Shown: piece after piece, positions 41,211 through 50,828 of the stretch
Layout: the number at the start of each line of letters is the position of its first letter
How positions within the stretch are numbered: the first letter of the stretch is position 1
Assembly: GCF_030756675.1 (NCBI RefSeq)
Contig: NZ_JAVBXD010000011.1
Coordinates: 1-64,000 of the forward strand
Reading direction: 5' to 3'
Origin: Bacillus multifaciens
GTDB taxonomy: Bacteria > Bacillota > Bacilli > Bacillales > Bacillaceae_G
Length of the DNA stretch: 64,000 bases
Notes under the pieces: model-generated
Database searches by the model: none
What the model was told of the DNA's origin: nothing
The model's input: only the letters and a program-made list of their open reading frames with translations
Made by a program: the position numbers and the translations under genes

Positions 41211-41816
41211 ATGGAGCAACTGATTTTAGATTTTATTAATTACTTAAAACAATTTTCTTATTTTGGTGTTGTGTTAGCTTTAACGTTTGAGTTTGTCCCA
41301 GCTGAAGTTGTCTTGCCGCTCGTTGGCTATTGGGTATATGAAGGTGATATGAATTTTTGGGTTGCCGTTGTAGCGGGAACAATCGGGGGAACGACAGGGC
41401 CGTTAACGTTGTATGCTTTAGGATATTACGGAGGCCGTCCTCTAGTAATCAAATATGGAAAGTATTTCTTTATTAAAGAAGAACAGATTCAAAAGGCAGA
41501 TCAATTCTTTGCAAAGTATGGTCCAGTGGTAGCATTTACAGGGCGATTTGTTCCAGGTGTACGGACGCTCATTTCGATTCCATGCGGCATGGCAAAAATG
41601 AATATTTGGCAGTTTATGATTTACACATTTGTTGCGATGCTTCCGTTAACAGCGCTGTATATTTATGTTGGAATGAAACTTGGTCCGCATTGGCACAAGG
41701 CCGGCGCTATGGTAGAGCAGTATATGTTGCCAATGTTAGGAGTTATAGCTATTTTCTTAATTGGGTTTGTTATGTACAAGCTGGTGAAGAAAAAAGGTAG
41801 AAGAGAGTGTCGGTAA
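41211..41816 (+). CDS. DedA/SNARE-associated family membrane protein
   Basis: 201 residues with about five membrane segments. The DedA signatures are FEFVPAEVVLPLVGYW near the N terminus, GTIGGTTGPLTLYALGYYGGRPL and the Arg motif FTGRFVPGVRTLISIPCGMAKM. DedA proteins include undecaprenyl-phosphate and phosphatidylethanolamine flippases. The gene is downstream of the same Mn2+ riboswitch as the DUF1232 gene. GGAGAAATATAG precedes the ATG. Confidence 0.93.
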   Translation: MEQLILDFINYLKQFSYFGVVLALTFEFVPAEVVLPLVGYWVYEGDMNFWVAVVAGTIGGTTGPLTLYALGYYGGRPLVIKYGKYFFIKEEQIQKADQFFAKYGPVVAFTGRFVPGVRTLISIPCGMAKMNIWQFMIYTFVAMLPLTALYIYVGMKLGPHWHKAGAMVEQYMLPMLGVIAIFLIGFVMYKLVKKKGRRECR

Positions 41817-41882
41817 GAAAGGTAGGTCTGTAATAAAGATATGTTAAAATAGAATAGAGATTGTTTAGAAGGAGCGGATAAT

Positions 41883-42086
41883 GTGTCAAACCGAAAGATA
41901 AAACAAATTCTTGAGTATGTATGGGTTGGTATCGTGCTCCTAGTCGGATATAAATTTTTGGGAGATAAAAGCCTGTGGATGCTTTTTTTAATAACCTTTG
42001 TATTAGGGGGACTAGGAGCGTTGTTTATTAACTTTTTCTTTGATAGTATGGAATCTTGGAAAAAGAAGAAGGAAGAACAAAAGTGA
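41883..42086 (+). CDS. 67-residue small membrane protein
   Basis: Two hydrophobic segments (VWVGIVLLVGYKFLG and LWMLFLITFVLGGLGALFIN) and a strongly basic/acidic tail (SWKKKKEEQK). GTG start 8 bases after AAGGAG. It is followed directly by a terminator. I do not recognise the family. Confidence 0.65.
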   Translation: MSNRKIKQILEYVWVGIVLLVGYKFLGDKSLWMLFLITFVLGGLGALFINFFFDSMESWKKKKEEQK

Positions 42087-42087
42087 T

Positions 42088-42128
42088 AAAAAAAGCAAGC
42101 TCGCTAAGGATAGCGAGCTTGCTTTTTT
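42088..42128. terminator. bidirectional terminator
   Basis: AAAAAAGCAAGCTCGCTA pairs with TAGCGAGCTTGCTTTTTT (18 bp, 4-base loop), between convergent genes. Confidence 0.85.
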
Positions 42129-43530
42129 ACGCTTCTTTTTTTTCATCGTTTGGCTTGGAAAGGATTAAATGACTGTTTCGTTTGGAGTAGAAAAAGTATA
42201 CACATAAACCGATTGTTAGCCATACCCCGAAGCCAATCCATGTTTCTTTTGAAAGGTTGAACATCAAGTATAGACAACAACAAATTGCAATGATTGGCAA
42301 GATAGGGACAAATGGAACTCGGAATGCTCGCGGTAAGTTTGGATGTGTTTTTCGTAGGATCAGTACGGCAAAGCAAACGAACGTGAATGCTGTTAATGTA
42401 CCGATACTTACAAGGTTTGCGAGTATGTGTAAATCTAATAATCCAGCAAGTGCCGCAGCGCCAATCCCCATAATCCATGTGTTTACTAAAGGAATTTTAA
42501 ATTTTTCATTTACGCGAGATAATGCTTTTGGCAGTAGTCCATCACGGCTCATCGCATAGGAGACGCGCACTTGTCCATACATAACGACAAGAATAACAGT
42601 TGTCATCCCCGTCATTGCTCCTACAGCTAGTAAACTAGCAACTGTATCTTCACCAACAAATCTTAATGCATAAGCAACTGGATCTGATACGTCTAGTTGT
42701 GTGTAAGGAACCATCCCTGTTAATACGAAAGAAACGATGATATATAGTACGGTACAAATAAGAAGAGAGCCGATAATTCCAATTGGCAGGTCGCGCTGTG
42801 GCTTCTTTGTTTCTTCGGCAGCAGTTGCAATCGCATCAAAGCCTAAAAAAGCAAAGAATACAGTTGCAGCTCCGGCAATAATTCCGTCGTAGCCAAACGG
42901 TAGAAACGGTGTCCAGTTTTCTGGTTTTACATATTTTGCGCCGGCAACGATAAAAGCAATGATGACGGCTAGTTTAATTAATACCATAATATTATTAATA
43001 CGTGCGCTTTCACGAATGCCTCTACTTAAAAGTAATGTAATAAAAAGGATAATGAGAACAGCTGGTAAATCAATGATGCCTCCTTTTCCAATACCGGGAG
43101 CAGAGGCGATGATGGCCGGGAGTTTGATTCCAAATCCAAGGAGTAGTGATTGTAAATAACCAGACCAACCAACGGCAACCGCGGCAACTGCGAGTAAATA
43201 TTCAAGCATTAAACACCAGCCGACGATAAAAGCAACAATTTCTCCAACGGTCATATAAGCATATGTATAAACGCTTCCTGAAATCGGAATAGAGGATGAA
43301 AACTCAGCATAGCAAAAAGCAACGCATGCACAAGTAAAGGCAGCGATGAGAAACGATAGCATAATAGCAGGACCAGCGTGCTTTGCCGCAACAATACCGG
43401 TTAAAACGAAAATGCCTGTCCCAATTACAGCTCCAATGCCTAAAAAGGTTAAATCAAGAGCACTTAATGTTCGATTAAGCTGACGAGGTGCTTCGGTCGT
43501 AAGGGGTTTCTTTCGTAAAAGTGTTTTCAA
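42127..43530 (-). CDS. APC-family amino acid permease (YfnA/CAT-like)
   Basis: 467 residues from TTG 43530, which follows GAGGAGAT; the open frame extends further upstream without a ribosome site. About 12 helices. The first helix has LTFLGIGAVIGTGIFVLTG and helix 6 FFAFLGFDAIATAAEETKKPQRDLP, both typical of cationic/YfnA-type APC transporters. The 3' end meets the bidirectional terminator. A leader of about 250 bases (43531-43780) with a CCCGTT-TTAACGGG stem is unidentified. Substrate is probably an amino acid. Confidence 0.9.
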   Translation of the reverse strand: MKTLLRKKPLTTEAPRQLNRTLSALDLTFLGIGAVIGTGIFVLTGIVAAKHAGPAIMLSFLIAAFTCACVAFCYAEFSSSIPISGSVYTYAYMTVGEIVAFIVGWCLMLEYLLAVAAVAVGWSGYLQSLLLGFGIKLPAIIASAPGIGKGGIIDLPAVLIILFITLLLSRGIRESARINNIMVLIKLAVIIAFIVAGAKYVKPENWTPFLPFGYDGIIAGAATVFFAFLGFDAIATAAEETKKPQRDLPIGIIGSLLICTVLYIIVSFVLTGMVPYTQLDVSDPVAYALRFVGEDTVASLLAVGAMTGMTTVILVVMYGQVRVSYAMSRDGLLPKALSRVNEKFKIPLVNTWIMGIGAAALAGLLDLHILANLVSIGTLTAFTFVCFAVLILRKTHPNLPRAFRVPFVPILPIIAICCCLYLMFNLSKETWIGFGVWLTIGLCVYFFYSKRNSHLILSKPNDEKKEA

Positions 43531-43811
43531 ATTTAAATCTCCTCTCCGTAAAATGGTGGTCTTACTCCCGTTAAAACGGGATCGATACAACTGCGAGGTT
43601 TCGTAGCACCTGAAAGAACGAAATAGAGAGTCGAGATTGTATGATATATAAATATAATGCAGTTGCACTTTTGGAATAAATATGTAATTTTACTTGTGAA
43701 TTTATCATAATTCAGAATATTTTGTCAATAAAAACTGTAACAAATAAAACGACACATTTAAGCAAACACTATCGTAAGAAATGAATGCATTTTTTAGTAG
43801 GAGAAGATAGC

Positions 43812-44939
43812 ATGTTATTTTATTTTGAACTTGTCGTCATTTTACTTTGTACAAAACTGGCCGGTGATATTAGCGTTCGGCTTGGACAACCGTCTGTATT
43901 AGGAAAGTTAATAATCGGTATTGTAATTGGTCCGGCAATGCTTGGTATTATTAATAGTTCCGAGCTAATTGATGAATTGAGTGAAATTGGTGTATTGCTT
44001 CTTATGTTTATGGCCGGGCTTGAAACAGATTTAGAGGAATTAAGCCGTAATCTTACATCATCCTTTGCTGTGGCGATAGGGGGAATTATCTTTCCGTTTG
44101 TCGGCGGATATGTTGGTGGTCTTTTGTTTGGAATGGTGCAGGCGCATGCCATTTTTTTAGGGTTACTTCTTTGCGCTACTTCTGTTAGTATTTCTGTTCA
44201 AACATTAAGAGATCTTGGAAAAATGAATACAAGGGAAAGCATAACAATTTTAGGAGCAGCTGTATTCGATGACGTTATCGTTGTTATATTACTAGCATTT
44301 GTAATGAGTTTTCTAGGTGCGCAAGAAGTGAATGTAACGATCGTCATTGCGAAGAAAGTCATCTTTTTTGTTACGATTTTTCTCATTAGCTGGAAGGCTG
44401 TTCCGTTCATTATGAAAATTTTGTCGCCGCTTCGCGTTTCGGAGTCATTAATTAGCGCGGCGCTCATTATTTGTTTTTCCTTTGCTTATTACAGTGAAAT
44501 GATGGGGATTGCCGGGATTATCGGAGCGTTTGCTGCTGGAATTGCCATTTCGCAAACTACATATAAGCATGAAGTAGAACATAAAATTGAGCCGATTGCC
44601 TATGCCATTTTTGTTCCTATCTTTTTCGTAAGTATTGGGATGGAAATTACGTTTCACGGGTTAGGGAATCAAATATGGTTCATTGTCATTATGACTGTTA
44701 TTGCTATCTTAACAAAATTAATTGGCTCAGGACTTGGAGCTCGTTTAACAGGATTTGATTTACGTTCTTCCATTAGCATTGGAGCAGGAATGGTATCGAG
44801 GGGAGAAGTAGCACTTATTATTGCTTCAAATGGGTTAACTGCAAATTTATTGGCGAAAGAGAGTTTTACATCGATTGTCATCGTTGTTATTTTGACGACA
44901 ATTATTACGCCGCCATTATTGAAGAAGTATTTTGTGTGA
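43812..44939 (+). CDS. CPA2-family cation:proton antiporter
   Basis: 375 residues and about 12 helices, with no C-terminal TrkA domain. FELVVILLCTKLAGDISVRLGQPSVLGKLIIGIVIGP and LSEIGVLLLMFMAGLETDLEEL are CPA2 signatures. The ion-binding region is ILGAAVFDDVIVVILLAF, with Asp-Asp instead of Asn-Asp. ATG 43812 follows TAGGAG. It exchanges Na+ or K+ for H+. A near-perfect 26-bp palindrome terminator follows the stop. Confidence 0.9.
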   Translation: MLFYFELVVILLCTKLAGDISVRLGQPSVLGKLIIGIVIGPAMLGIINSSELIDELSEIGVLLLMFMAGLETDLEELSRNLTSSFAVAIGGIIFPFVGGYVGGLLFGMVQAHAIFLGLLLCATSVSISVQTLRDLGKMNTRESITILGAAVFDDVIVVILLAFVMSFLGAQEVNVTIVIAKKVIFFVTIFLISWKAVPFIMKILSPLRVSESLISAALIICFSFAYYSEMMGIAGIIGAFAAGIAISQTTYKHEVEHKIEPIAYAIFVPIFFVSIGMEITFHGLGNQIWFIVIMTVIAILTKLIGSGLGARLTGFDLRSSISIGAGMVSRGEVALIIASNGLTANLLAKESFTSIVIVVILTTIITPPLLKKYFV

Positions 44940-44972
44940 GAGCTGGCAAAGGCCTTTGCCAGCTCAAGTTTT
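44939..44972 (+). terminator. terminator palindrome after antiporter gene
   Basis: GAGCTGGCAAAGG pairs with CCTTTGCCAGCTC as a 26-bp perfect palindrome, followed by AAGTTTTG. Confidence 0.75.
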
Positions 44973-44978
44973 GTATCA

Positions 44979-45090
44979 ATTATCGGCGATCTTTGCAATA
45001 TATCGACCGTTTTTTAGAATATATCGGCGACTTTCACAATTTATCGGCGGTTCGACACAGTATAAAGATTCTTCGGCAATATTCAACATA
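44979..45090. repeat. ATCGGCGA repeat array, copy A
   Basis: Four spaced copies of TATCGGCGAT/C-type units, then TTCGACACAGTATAAAGATTCTTCGGCAATATTC. The same succession occurs at 51363-51475. Related single units lie at 26578-26606 and 28062-28080. Confidence 0.7.
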
Positions 45091-45094
45091 CTTC

Positions 45095-46000
45095 TTAATG
45101 GGTCTTTGCCAAGCGGGTCGATGTATATGAAGTCGTACTAGATTTGAAGTGTGAAAATAAGTAACAGCCACCAATCACAATCATACTTCCGACGATTTGT
45201 ATCCACGTCATCCGTTCCCCTAATAAGAGAAACGCTAAAATAGCAGTGAAAATTGGGTTGAAGTTCAAGAAAATACCAGCTGTAGTCGCCCCTAATTTTT
45301 TGACGCCGATATTCCAGAAAACCATACATAATACAGTTGAGATCACACCTGTGTATAGAATAGATCCTAAGAACGAAGCGTTTACATTTGAAATTGTGAA
45401 ATCAGAAACATTAAAAGGAATCAATATGATGAGACCGAAGATACCAGAATATAAAGTAGACATCATCGGCGTCGTCTTTTTCGTTGCCCATCTACTGCAA
45501 ACAGAATAAACGCCCCATACGCATACCGCGGCCATCATCCACCAATCACCGATATTAAAATGTAAGGAAAACAGTGCATCTATTTTGCCTTTTGAAAGAA
45601 CAAGCGTAACGCCAAAAAAGGAAATAATCATCGATGTGATTTGCCATATATTTATTTTTTCTTTTAAAAATAGCGCCGAACAAGCAGCGATAGAAATCGT
45701 ATTTAATGTAGAAATAAGTCCAACATTTGTTGCTGATGTATGCTCTAACGCCCAAAATTGAAAAATGTTAAAGAAAACAACACCAGTAACTCCCATTAGA
45801 AATAAAGGGAGAATCGCCTCTTTCGGCGGGAATAGTTTCTTTTCTTTCAGCCAAACAATTGGGAAAAGGCAAATGACCGCAATGCCCCAGCGAAGAGTAG
45901 TAAGTGTCATCGGCGAAGCGTGCCCGACAAGAGATTTTCCCACAACGAAATTTCCGCCCCACAATAGGCTTGTGATGAGTAATAAAATAACATAAGGCAT
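45095..46000 (-). CDS. EamA/DMT-family transporter
   Basis: 301 residues, ten helices in two EamA halves. Half 1 begins LLLITSLLWGGNFVVGKSLVGHASP, and half 2 VCVWGVYSVCSRWATKKT. AAAGGAGCTAACTC precedes the ATG. Drug/metabolite exporters of this type often secrete amino acids. It is transcribed divergently from an Lrp-type regulator 270 bases away, which probably controls it. Confidence 0.9.
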   Translation of the reverse strand: MPYVILLLITSLLWGGNFVVGKSLVGHASPMTLTTLRWGIAVICLFPIVWLKEKKLFPPKEAILPLFLMGVTGVVFFNIFQFWALEHTSATNVGLISTLNTISIAACSALFLKEKINIWQITSMIISFFGVTLVLSKGKIDALFSLHFNIGDWWMMAAVCVWGVYSVCSRWATKKTTPMMSTLYSGIFGLIILIPFNVSDFTISNVNASFLGSILYTGVISTVLCMVFWNIGVKKLGATTAGIFLNFNPIFTAILAFLLLGERMTWIQIVGSMIVIGGCYLFSHFKSSTTSYTSTRLAKTH

Positions 46001-46270
46001 AATATGAGTTAGCTCCTTTTACAAGAAAGTAGGGCTTGCGCATCGCCCTCTTAATAAAAAAAGCCACTGTGCACGGTGGTGTAATACGTATATTTTAAAC
46101 TATGTAAATTGTAGCATTTTTCTTGTTTGTCATATATGTTATTTTGTATAATTAATAAAATTCGAAATAATAAAAAGTAATTATATTATTTTGCAGAATT
46201 TTATTCATTTTATGTACGGTTGTCATGTGTTTTCGTGAATAATCTTTTGTGGTGAAAAGGGAGATTGGAA

Positions 46271-46747
46271 ATGGAACAGTTAGATCATTTAGATGTCCAA
46301 ATTTTAAATGTGCTGCAACAAGAAGGGCAGCTAAGTAACGCGGAGGTTGCTCGCCGCGTTAATCTGTCGCCGCCAGCTACGCATGCGCGGGTGAAGCGAT
46401 TAGAAAACGAAGGATTCATTAATCGGCAAGTAGCTATTTTAAATCAAGAGAAACTTGGATTTGATTTATTATGCTTTATTTTTGTTAGTACAAATATTCA
46501 TCAAGCGGAGAAGCTCGAAGTGTTAGAGAAAGCGCTGCGCGAAATGCCGGAAGTATTGGAATGTCATTGCTTAACAGGGGAGTATGATTATATTTTAAAA
46601 GTCGTGCACCGCGATCGAAACGAACTGGAACGTTTTATTCGTAAATTAAATATGCTCGGCATTACGAGAATTCAAACGAGTTTAGCGCTGCGGGAGATTA
46701 AGTATTCTACTATATTGCCGTTGCAGCGAGAAGGCGGAGCTATTTAG
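46271..46747 (+). CDS. Lrp/AsnC-family regulator
   Basis: 158 residues. The N-terminal helix-turn-helix is LDVQILNVLQQEGQLSNAEVARRVNLSPPATHARVKRLENEG. The C-terminal RAM ligand domain contains LECHCLTGEYDYILKVVHRDRNELERFI. ATG 46271 is 7 bases after AAGGGAG. The likely target is the divergent EamA exporter gene, with an amino acid as effector; both are inferred from context. Confidence 0.93.
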   Translation: MEQLDHLDVQILNVLQQEGQLSNAEVARRVNLSPPATHARVKRLENEGFINRQVAILNQEKLGFDLLCFIFVSTNIHQAEKLEVLEKALREMPEVLECHCLTGEYDYILKVVHRDRNELERFIRKLNMLGITRIQTSLALREIKYSTILPLQREGGAI

Positions 46748-46756
46748 CTCCGCCTA

Positions 46757-48490
46757 TTATGCATGAGGACGAATCCATAGTTTTGCAAAGTCCGTCCATC
46801 CGAACGAATCGATAGTGACATTTTGCAAGGCTGATGGGAAACTTCTTCTTTTTAAGACGTGGTAGTAAAAGACAAGAAGGTACTGGTCGCTAAGAAGTTT
46901 TTCGATTTTAGATATGAAGTTATATCGTTTTTCTTTACTTGGCTCTGCTATAAAGAGATCAAGCATGTTCTCAATTTGCTCATGATAATGCGGATGCCTG
47001 AAGCGATGAACAAAGCAGCTTTTATTTTTAAAAATATGTACAAAAGCCATTTCAAGATTAGCGTCGAGTACTTCGCCTGTTAAAATGATATCGGCTTGCT
47101 TAGCAATCTCTTCGTTAAAGTAATCAGTGACTAGAAAAGGATGAAGCTGCAGACGTATGTCGAGTGGTTCACAGCGTTTTTGTAACCAGATTGCATCGCT
47201 CTCGCTCCCTTTAAATGCAAAGAAATAGATGTGTATCGTCTCTCCATTATATGTACTTTGTTGCAAGTATTCTTTCGCTTTCGATAAAGATGTTTCTTTA
47301 TGCATCGTACGGCTTTTATCGGGAAAGAAGCTATAAGCCGGCATTGTCCGATTATCACCAAGGTCTTGAATTAACGATAGGGGATCCATGATTTCTGCCC
47401 ACGCTTTTCGGAAAAAGATATCATGCTGCGGACCGTGTTTTTGGAAGTTAAACGCTGCGTATATACAGCCGATTTCTTCTGTTTCCACTGCCTTTTCTTC
47501 TTTACATCCCATGTTCGGTAATTCGTAATTTGTTTGTATTTTGGACTGCTCTGGAATAAACCAAAATTCAATTTGATCAAGAAGTGCCCGCTCTTTAAAA
47601 TAATCTGGAAATGCTTCTAAAATAACATTATCTTCAGTAAAGCTTTTTATTTTAAAGGGACCTGTACCACTATATTGATGAGTTTGAATCGTTACATCGT
47701 GCGGTAAAATGGATAATTGTACAGAACTTACGTAATGTAGAAAAAAGCGATTTGGTTTTCGTAAATGAAAGATAACTTGCAGAGGAGATGGATTTTCAAT
47801 TTTTACAATTCCCTCTGTTAACCAGTCAAAAGGAGATTGAACGGTCTGTAATCTTTCGAAGGAGAAGATTACATCTTTTCCTGATAATGTTGTTCCGTGA
47901 TGAAAACGAACGCCTTTACGTAAGTAGAATATCCACGTGAGTTGATCATCGCTTACTTCCCATGTATGTGCCAAATGTGGCTCGATTTCGTCCGTTTTCT
48001 CGTTATATTTCACTAATGTATCAACGATTTGGCTAATCAGATGACTTTCTGTTGTCACAGCTGCAAAAGCCGGGTCGATGGGGAGTAATTTTCGGTTATA
48101 AGGGATTTTAAGCACATCATATAGATCGTCTGAAGTTGTATATCCAAAATAAGTATTTAATCGTTCTTCTATTTTTTCACGGAGTAAGAAAGGAAGCGGT
48201 TCTTTTAATAGAAGGAAGACTTCTTTTAATTTTTCATTTTTTAAAAGCTCTTCAACATGCGGCAAGATCGCTTCTGTAAATGTATGAAGAAAGTAAATTT
48301 CTGTTTTATTCCCACGACCCCTTCCTGGTATCCAGTCAATCAGTTTTTCTTCACTCATTTTTTTCAGTAAAATCTTTACATTTTTTGTACTGCAAAATAA
48401 AATAGCGGCCAGTTCTTGGAGACTATTTTGAATGTGTTGTTCATTTGGAAAGGAAAGTCTTAGCCGAATATAGTGGTCCATAATTTTCAT
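46757..48490 (-). CDS. SgrR-like regulator: HTH plus SBP family 5 domain
   Basis: 577 residues. Residues 1-110 resemble the SgrR DNA-binding domain (IQNSLQELAAILFCSTKNVKILLKKMSEEKLIDWIPGRGRGN). From about 150 on it is a peptide-binding-protein fold: DTLVKYNEKTDEIEPHLAHTWEVS, FYLRKGVRFHHGTTLSGKDVIFSFERL. It has no signal peptide. It is transcribed divergently from an MFS gene that starts 106 bases away, the usual target arrangement. It would sense a small ligand in the cytoplasm. Confidence 0.88.
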   Translation of the reverse strand: MKIMDHYIRLRLSFPNEQHIQNSLQELAAILFCSTKNVKILLKKMSEEKLIDWIPGRGRGNKTEIYFLHTFTEAILPHVEELLKNEKLKEVFLLLKEPLPFLLREKIEERLNTYFGYTTSDDLYDVLKIPYNRKLLPIDPAFAAVTTESHLISQIVDTLVKYNEKTDEIEPHLAHTWEVSDDQLTWIFYLRKGVRFHHGTTLSGKDVIFSFERLQTVQSPFDWLTEGIVKIENPSPLQVIFHLRKPNRFFLHYVSSVQLSILPHDVTIQTHQYSGTGPFKIKSFTEDNVILEAFPDYFKERALLDQIEFWFIPEQSKIQTNYELPNMGCKEEKAVETEEIGCIYAAFNFQKHGPQHDIFFRKAWAEIMDPLSLIQDLGDNRTMPAYSFFPDKSRTMHKETSLSKAKEYLQQSTYNGETIHIYFFAFKGSESDAIWLQKRCEPLDIRLQLHPFLVTDYFNEEIAKQADIILTGEVLDANLEMAFVHIFKNKSCFVHRFRHPHYHEQIENMLDLFIAEPSKEKRYNFISKIEKLLSDQYLLVFYYHVLKRRSFPSALQNVTIDSFGWTDFAKLWIRPHA

Positions 48491-48596
48491 GTTATACAGC
48501 TCCTTTTTCTAAAAGGGGAAACTCTTCTGAATATTTTAACCTTTTTCTTCCTCTTTTTCAAAGTAAAATGGAGAAACAAGAAGGAGGGGGAAACAG

Positions 48597-49856
48597 ATGG
48601 GGTTTTGGTCAATGCATCGCAACATTAAAATTAGAATTATTACATCCTTTTTAACTCGGACAGTAGGAACGATGATTTTTCCATTTATGGCGATTTACTT
48701 TTCCATAAAATTAGGAGCAGCACTAGCAGGGTTCTTATTGTTATTGAATGTAATTGCGTCGTTAATAGTTGGTTTATATGGCGGCTATATTGCCGATACA
48801 TTAGGACGGAAAAAAGTCATGATTATCGGACAGATCATTCAAGTCGTCTCTATTGCTTGTATGGGAGTTGTGAACTCAGATTATATAGATTCAGCTTGGC
48901 TTACATTTGTATTTTTACTGATTAATAGCATCGGTTCTGGCGTGATGAACCCAGCAACAGAAGCAATGTTAATTGATGTAAGTACACCGGAGAATCGAAA
49001 AATGATGTACAGTATTAATTACTGGGCAATCAATTTATCAATAGCAATCGGTGCGATTTTCGGCGGACTTCTCTTTGAACACTATCGTTTTCAATTATTT
49101 ATGCTGCTGACAGGCATTGCCTTATTAACGCTGTATTTAATTACAGCTTACATGGAAGAAGTATATGTCGTTCAAAAGAAAGTAGAAGAGAAGAACGTAT
49201 TAACAGATATGGTAAACAATTACCGAGTTGTCGTGAAAGACAAGGCATTTATCCTATTATGCTTAGGAAGTATATGCGCATTATCATTAGAATTTCAAAT
49301 TAATAATTATATCGGCGTCCGGCTGCAAAAAGAATTTGAAACGATAACATTTTCACTTTGGAACGGAAGTAATTTTGATTTAACAGGGATTCGGATGCTA
49401 AGCTGGATCTCTACTGAAAATACAGTATTAGTCGTTTTATTTTCAGCGTTTATGGTAAAAATCATGAATCACTTTGAGGACCGGAAAGTACTGTATACAG
49501 GTTTATTCATCTATACAATTGGGTTTACGATATTTGGAGCAAGTAACAGCCTATGGATTTTATTACTCGCAGGTTTGTTCCAAACAACTGGAGAAATGAT
49601 GTATGTACCAGTCAGTCAATCGATTCGGGCAGATATGGCAAGGGATGATGCAAGAAGTTCCTATATGGCGATTAACGGCATGGTCTTTCAAATCGCAAAG
49701 ATGGTTGGAACGCTTGGTATTATGATTGGTTCCGTTATTGCTTCTTGGGGAATGAGTATTTTGTACTGCCTGATCGGAATCAGTAGTATTCTCTTATTTA
49801 AGAAAGCGGTTGATATGTATCATCTTCAAAAGGAGAAAGTAGAAAAGATAGGGTAA
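48597..49856 (+). CDS. MFS transporter
   Basis: 419 residues with about 12 helices. The loop between helices 2 and 3 reads GGYIADTLGRKKVMIIGQ, the MFS motif (G-x-x-x-D-x-x-G-R-K). AAGGAGGGGGAAACAG precedes the ATG. It is divergent from the SgrR-like regulator, which likely controls it. MdtG/YttB-type drug efflux is a possible role, but the substrate is not visible. Confidence 0.9.
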   Translation: MGFWSMHRNIKIRIITSFLTRTVGTMIFPFMAIYFSIKLGAALAGFLLLLNVIASLIVGLYGGYIADTLGRKKVMIIGQIIQVVSIACMGVVNSDYIDSAWLTFVFLLINSIGSGVMNPATEAMLIDVSTPENRKMMYSINYWAINLSIAIGAIFGGLLFEHYRFQLFMLLTGIALLTLYLITAYMEEVYVVQKKVEEKNVLTDMVNNYRVVVKDKAFILLCLGSICALSLEFQINNYIGVRLQKEFETITFSLWNGSNFDLTGIRMLSWISTENTVLVVLFSAFMVKIMNHFEDRKVLYTGLFIYTIGFTIFGASNSLWILLLAGLFQTTGEMMYVPVSQSIRADMARDDARSSYMAINGMVFQIAKMVGTLGIMIGSVIASWGMSILYCLIGISSILLFKKAVDMYHLQKEKVEKIG

Positions 49857-49877
49857 TGCGAAGGCTGCTTGTAATGA

Positions 49878-50045
49878 TCTAAAAACCCTTTCTTTTTAGA
49901 TGGACGAGAGGGACTGGCCGTGCATAGAAGCGGTCAGTGCTTTTTTCTGCCACGCGCAATGTTTTAAAACAAAGGGATAAAGCAAGAGCAGGTTATGTTG
50001 TATCCTGCTATAGCAGAGATTTGTATGTTAGTAAATCAGTTAGAA
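49878..50045. repeat. bcr1-like repeat
   Basis: Core GGACGAGAGGGACTGGCCGTG, TAGAAGCGGTCAGTGC, CTGCCACGCGCAATG, GTTTTAAAACA. It fills the gap between the MFS gene and the first GNAT gene. Confidence 0.8.
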
Positions 50046-50060
50046 TAGGAGGTAATAGTA

Positions 50061-50606
50061 ATGAAGATTAGCCCAAAAGAATTTTATAGTCGTAATATAC
50101 GTTATATGATTCGGTCTGCAGAGGAAGAAGATGCAAAAAAGTTATCTGAAGTACGATTGCAAATAGATGGTGAAACAGAAAATTTAGATAGAGAAAAAGG
50201 CGAAGCATACATAGATGAGGCTGGATTTAAAAAGATCATTAAAGAGGATACAGACAGCGCTAGTAATCTATTTTTAGTAGCGGAAGTAAGTGGAAGAATT
50301 GTAGGTTTTTCAAGGTGTGAAGGGAACAAATTGAAAAGAACGTCTCATAAAGTAGAATTTGGCGTGTGCGTATTACAAGAGTATTGGGGATACGGTATTG
50401 GAAAGAACTTCTTAATAGAATCCATCAATTGGGCAGACTCGCATGAAATTAAGAAAATCACTTTGAATGTTCTTGAGACGAACGAGAAAGCGAAAGACCT
50501 TTATGAAAGATATGGGTTTGAAGTAGAAGGGATATTGAAAAATGACAAAGTTTTATCGGATGGGAATTATTACCATGCGATTTTGATGGGGAGGTTTAAG
50601 GGGTAA
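50061..50606 (+). CDS. GNAT-family acetyltransferase
   Basis: 181 residues. RYMIRSAEEEDAKKLSEVR opens the fold. Motif A reads VEFGVCVLQEYWGYGIGKNFLIESINWA, and KAKDLYERYGFEVEGILKND closes it. AGGAGGTAATAGTA precedes the ATG. Bounded on both sides by bcr1-like repeats. Substrate unknown; the length and layout are those of amino-acid or aminoglycoside-type GNATs. Confidence 0.9.
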   Translation: MKISPKEFYSRNIRYMIRSAEEEDAKKLSEVRLQIDGETENLDREKGEAYIDEAGFKKIIKEDTDSASNLFLVAEVSGRIVGFSRCEGNKLKRTSHKVEFGVCVLQEYWGYGIGKNFLIESINWADSHEIKKITLNVLETNEKAKDLYERYGFEVEGILKNDKVLSDGNYYHAILMGRFKG

Positions 50607-50624
50607 AGTGTTATATATTCAAGT

Positions 50625-50810
50625 TAAAAAAAGACATAAAAACCCCTTTCTTTTAGAGGAAGACGAGAGCATCTGGCCGTGCATGGAAGCGGTCAGGGCC
50701 TTTTCCTGCCACATGCGAGGTTTAAAACAAAGGGAGCGAGCAAGTGCAAACCATGTTGTATCGCTACATAGCAACGATTTATATGTCGAAAAATTAAAAT
50801 GGGTTTATAT
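50625..50810. repeat. bcr1-like repeat
   Basis: Core AAGACGAGAGCATCTGGCCGTG, GGAAGCGGTCAGGGCC, CTGCCACATGCGAGG, and the end TATATGTCGAAAAATTAAAAT. Confidence 0.8.
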
Positions 50811-50828
50811 AGGAAAGGGAGTGGGAGA

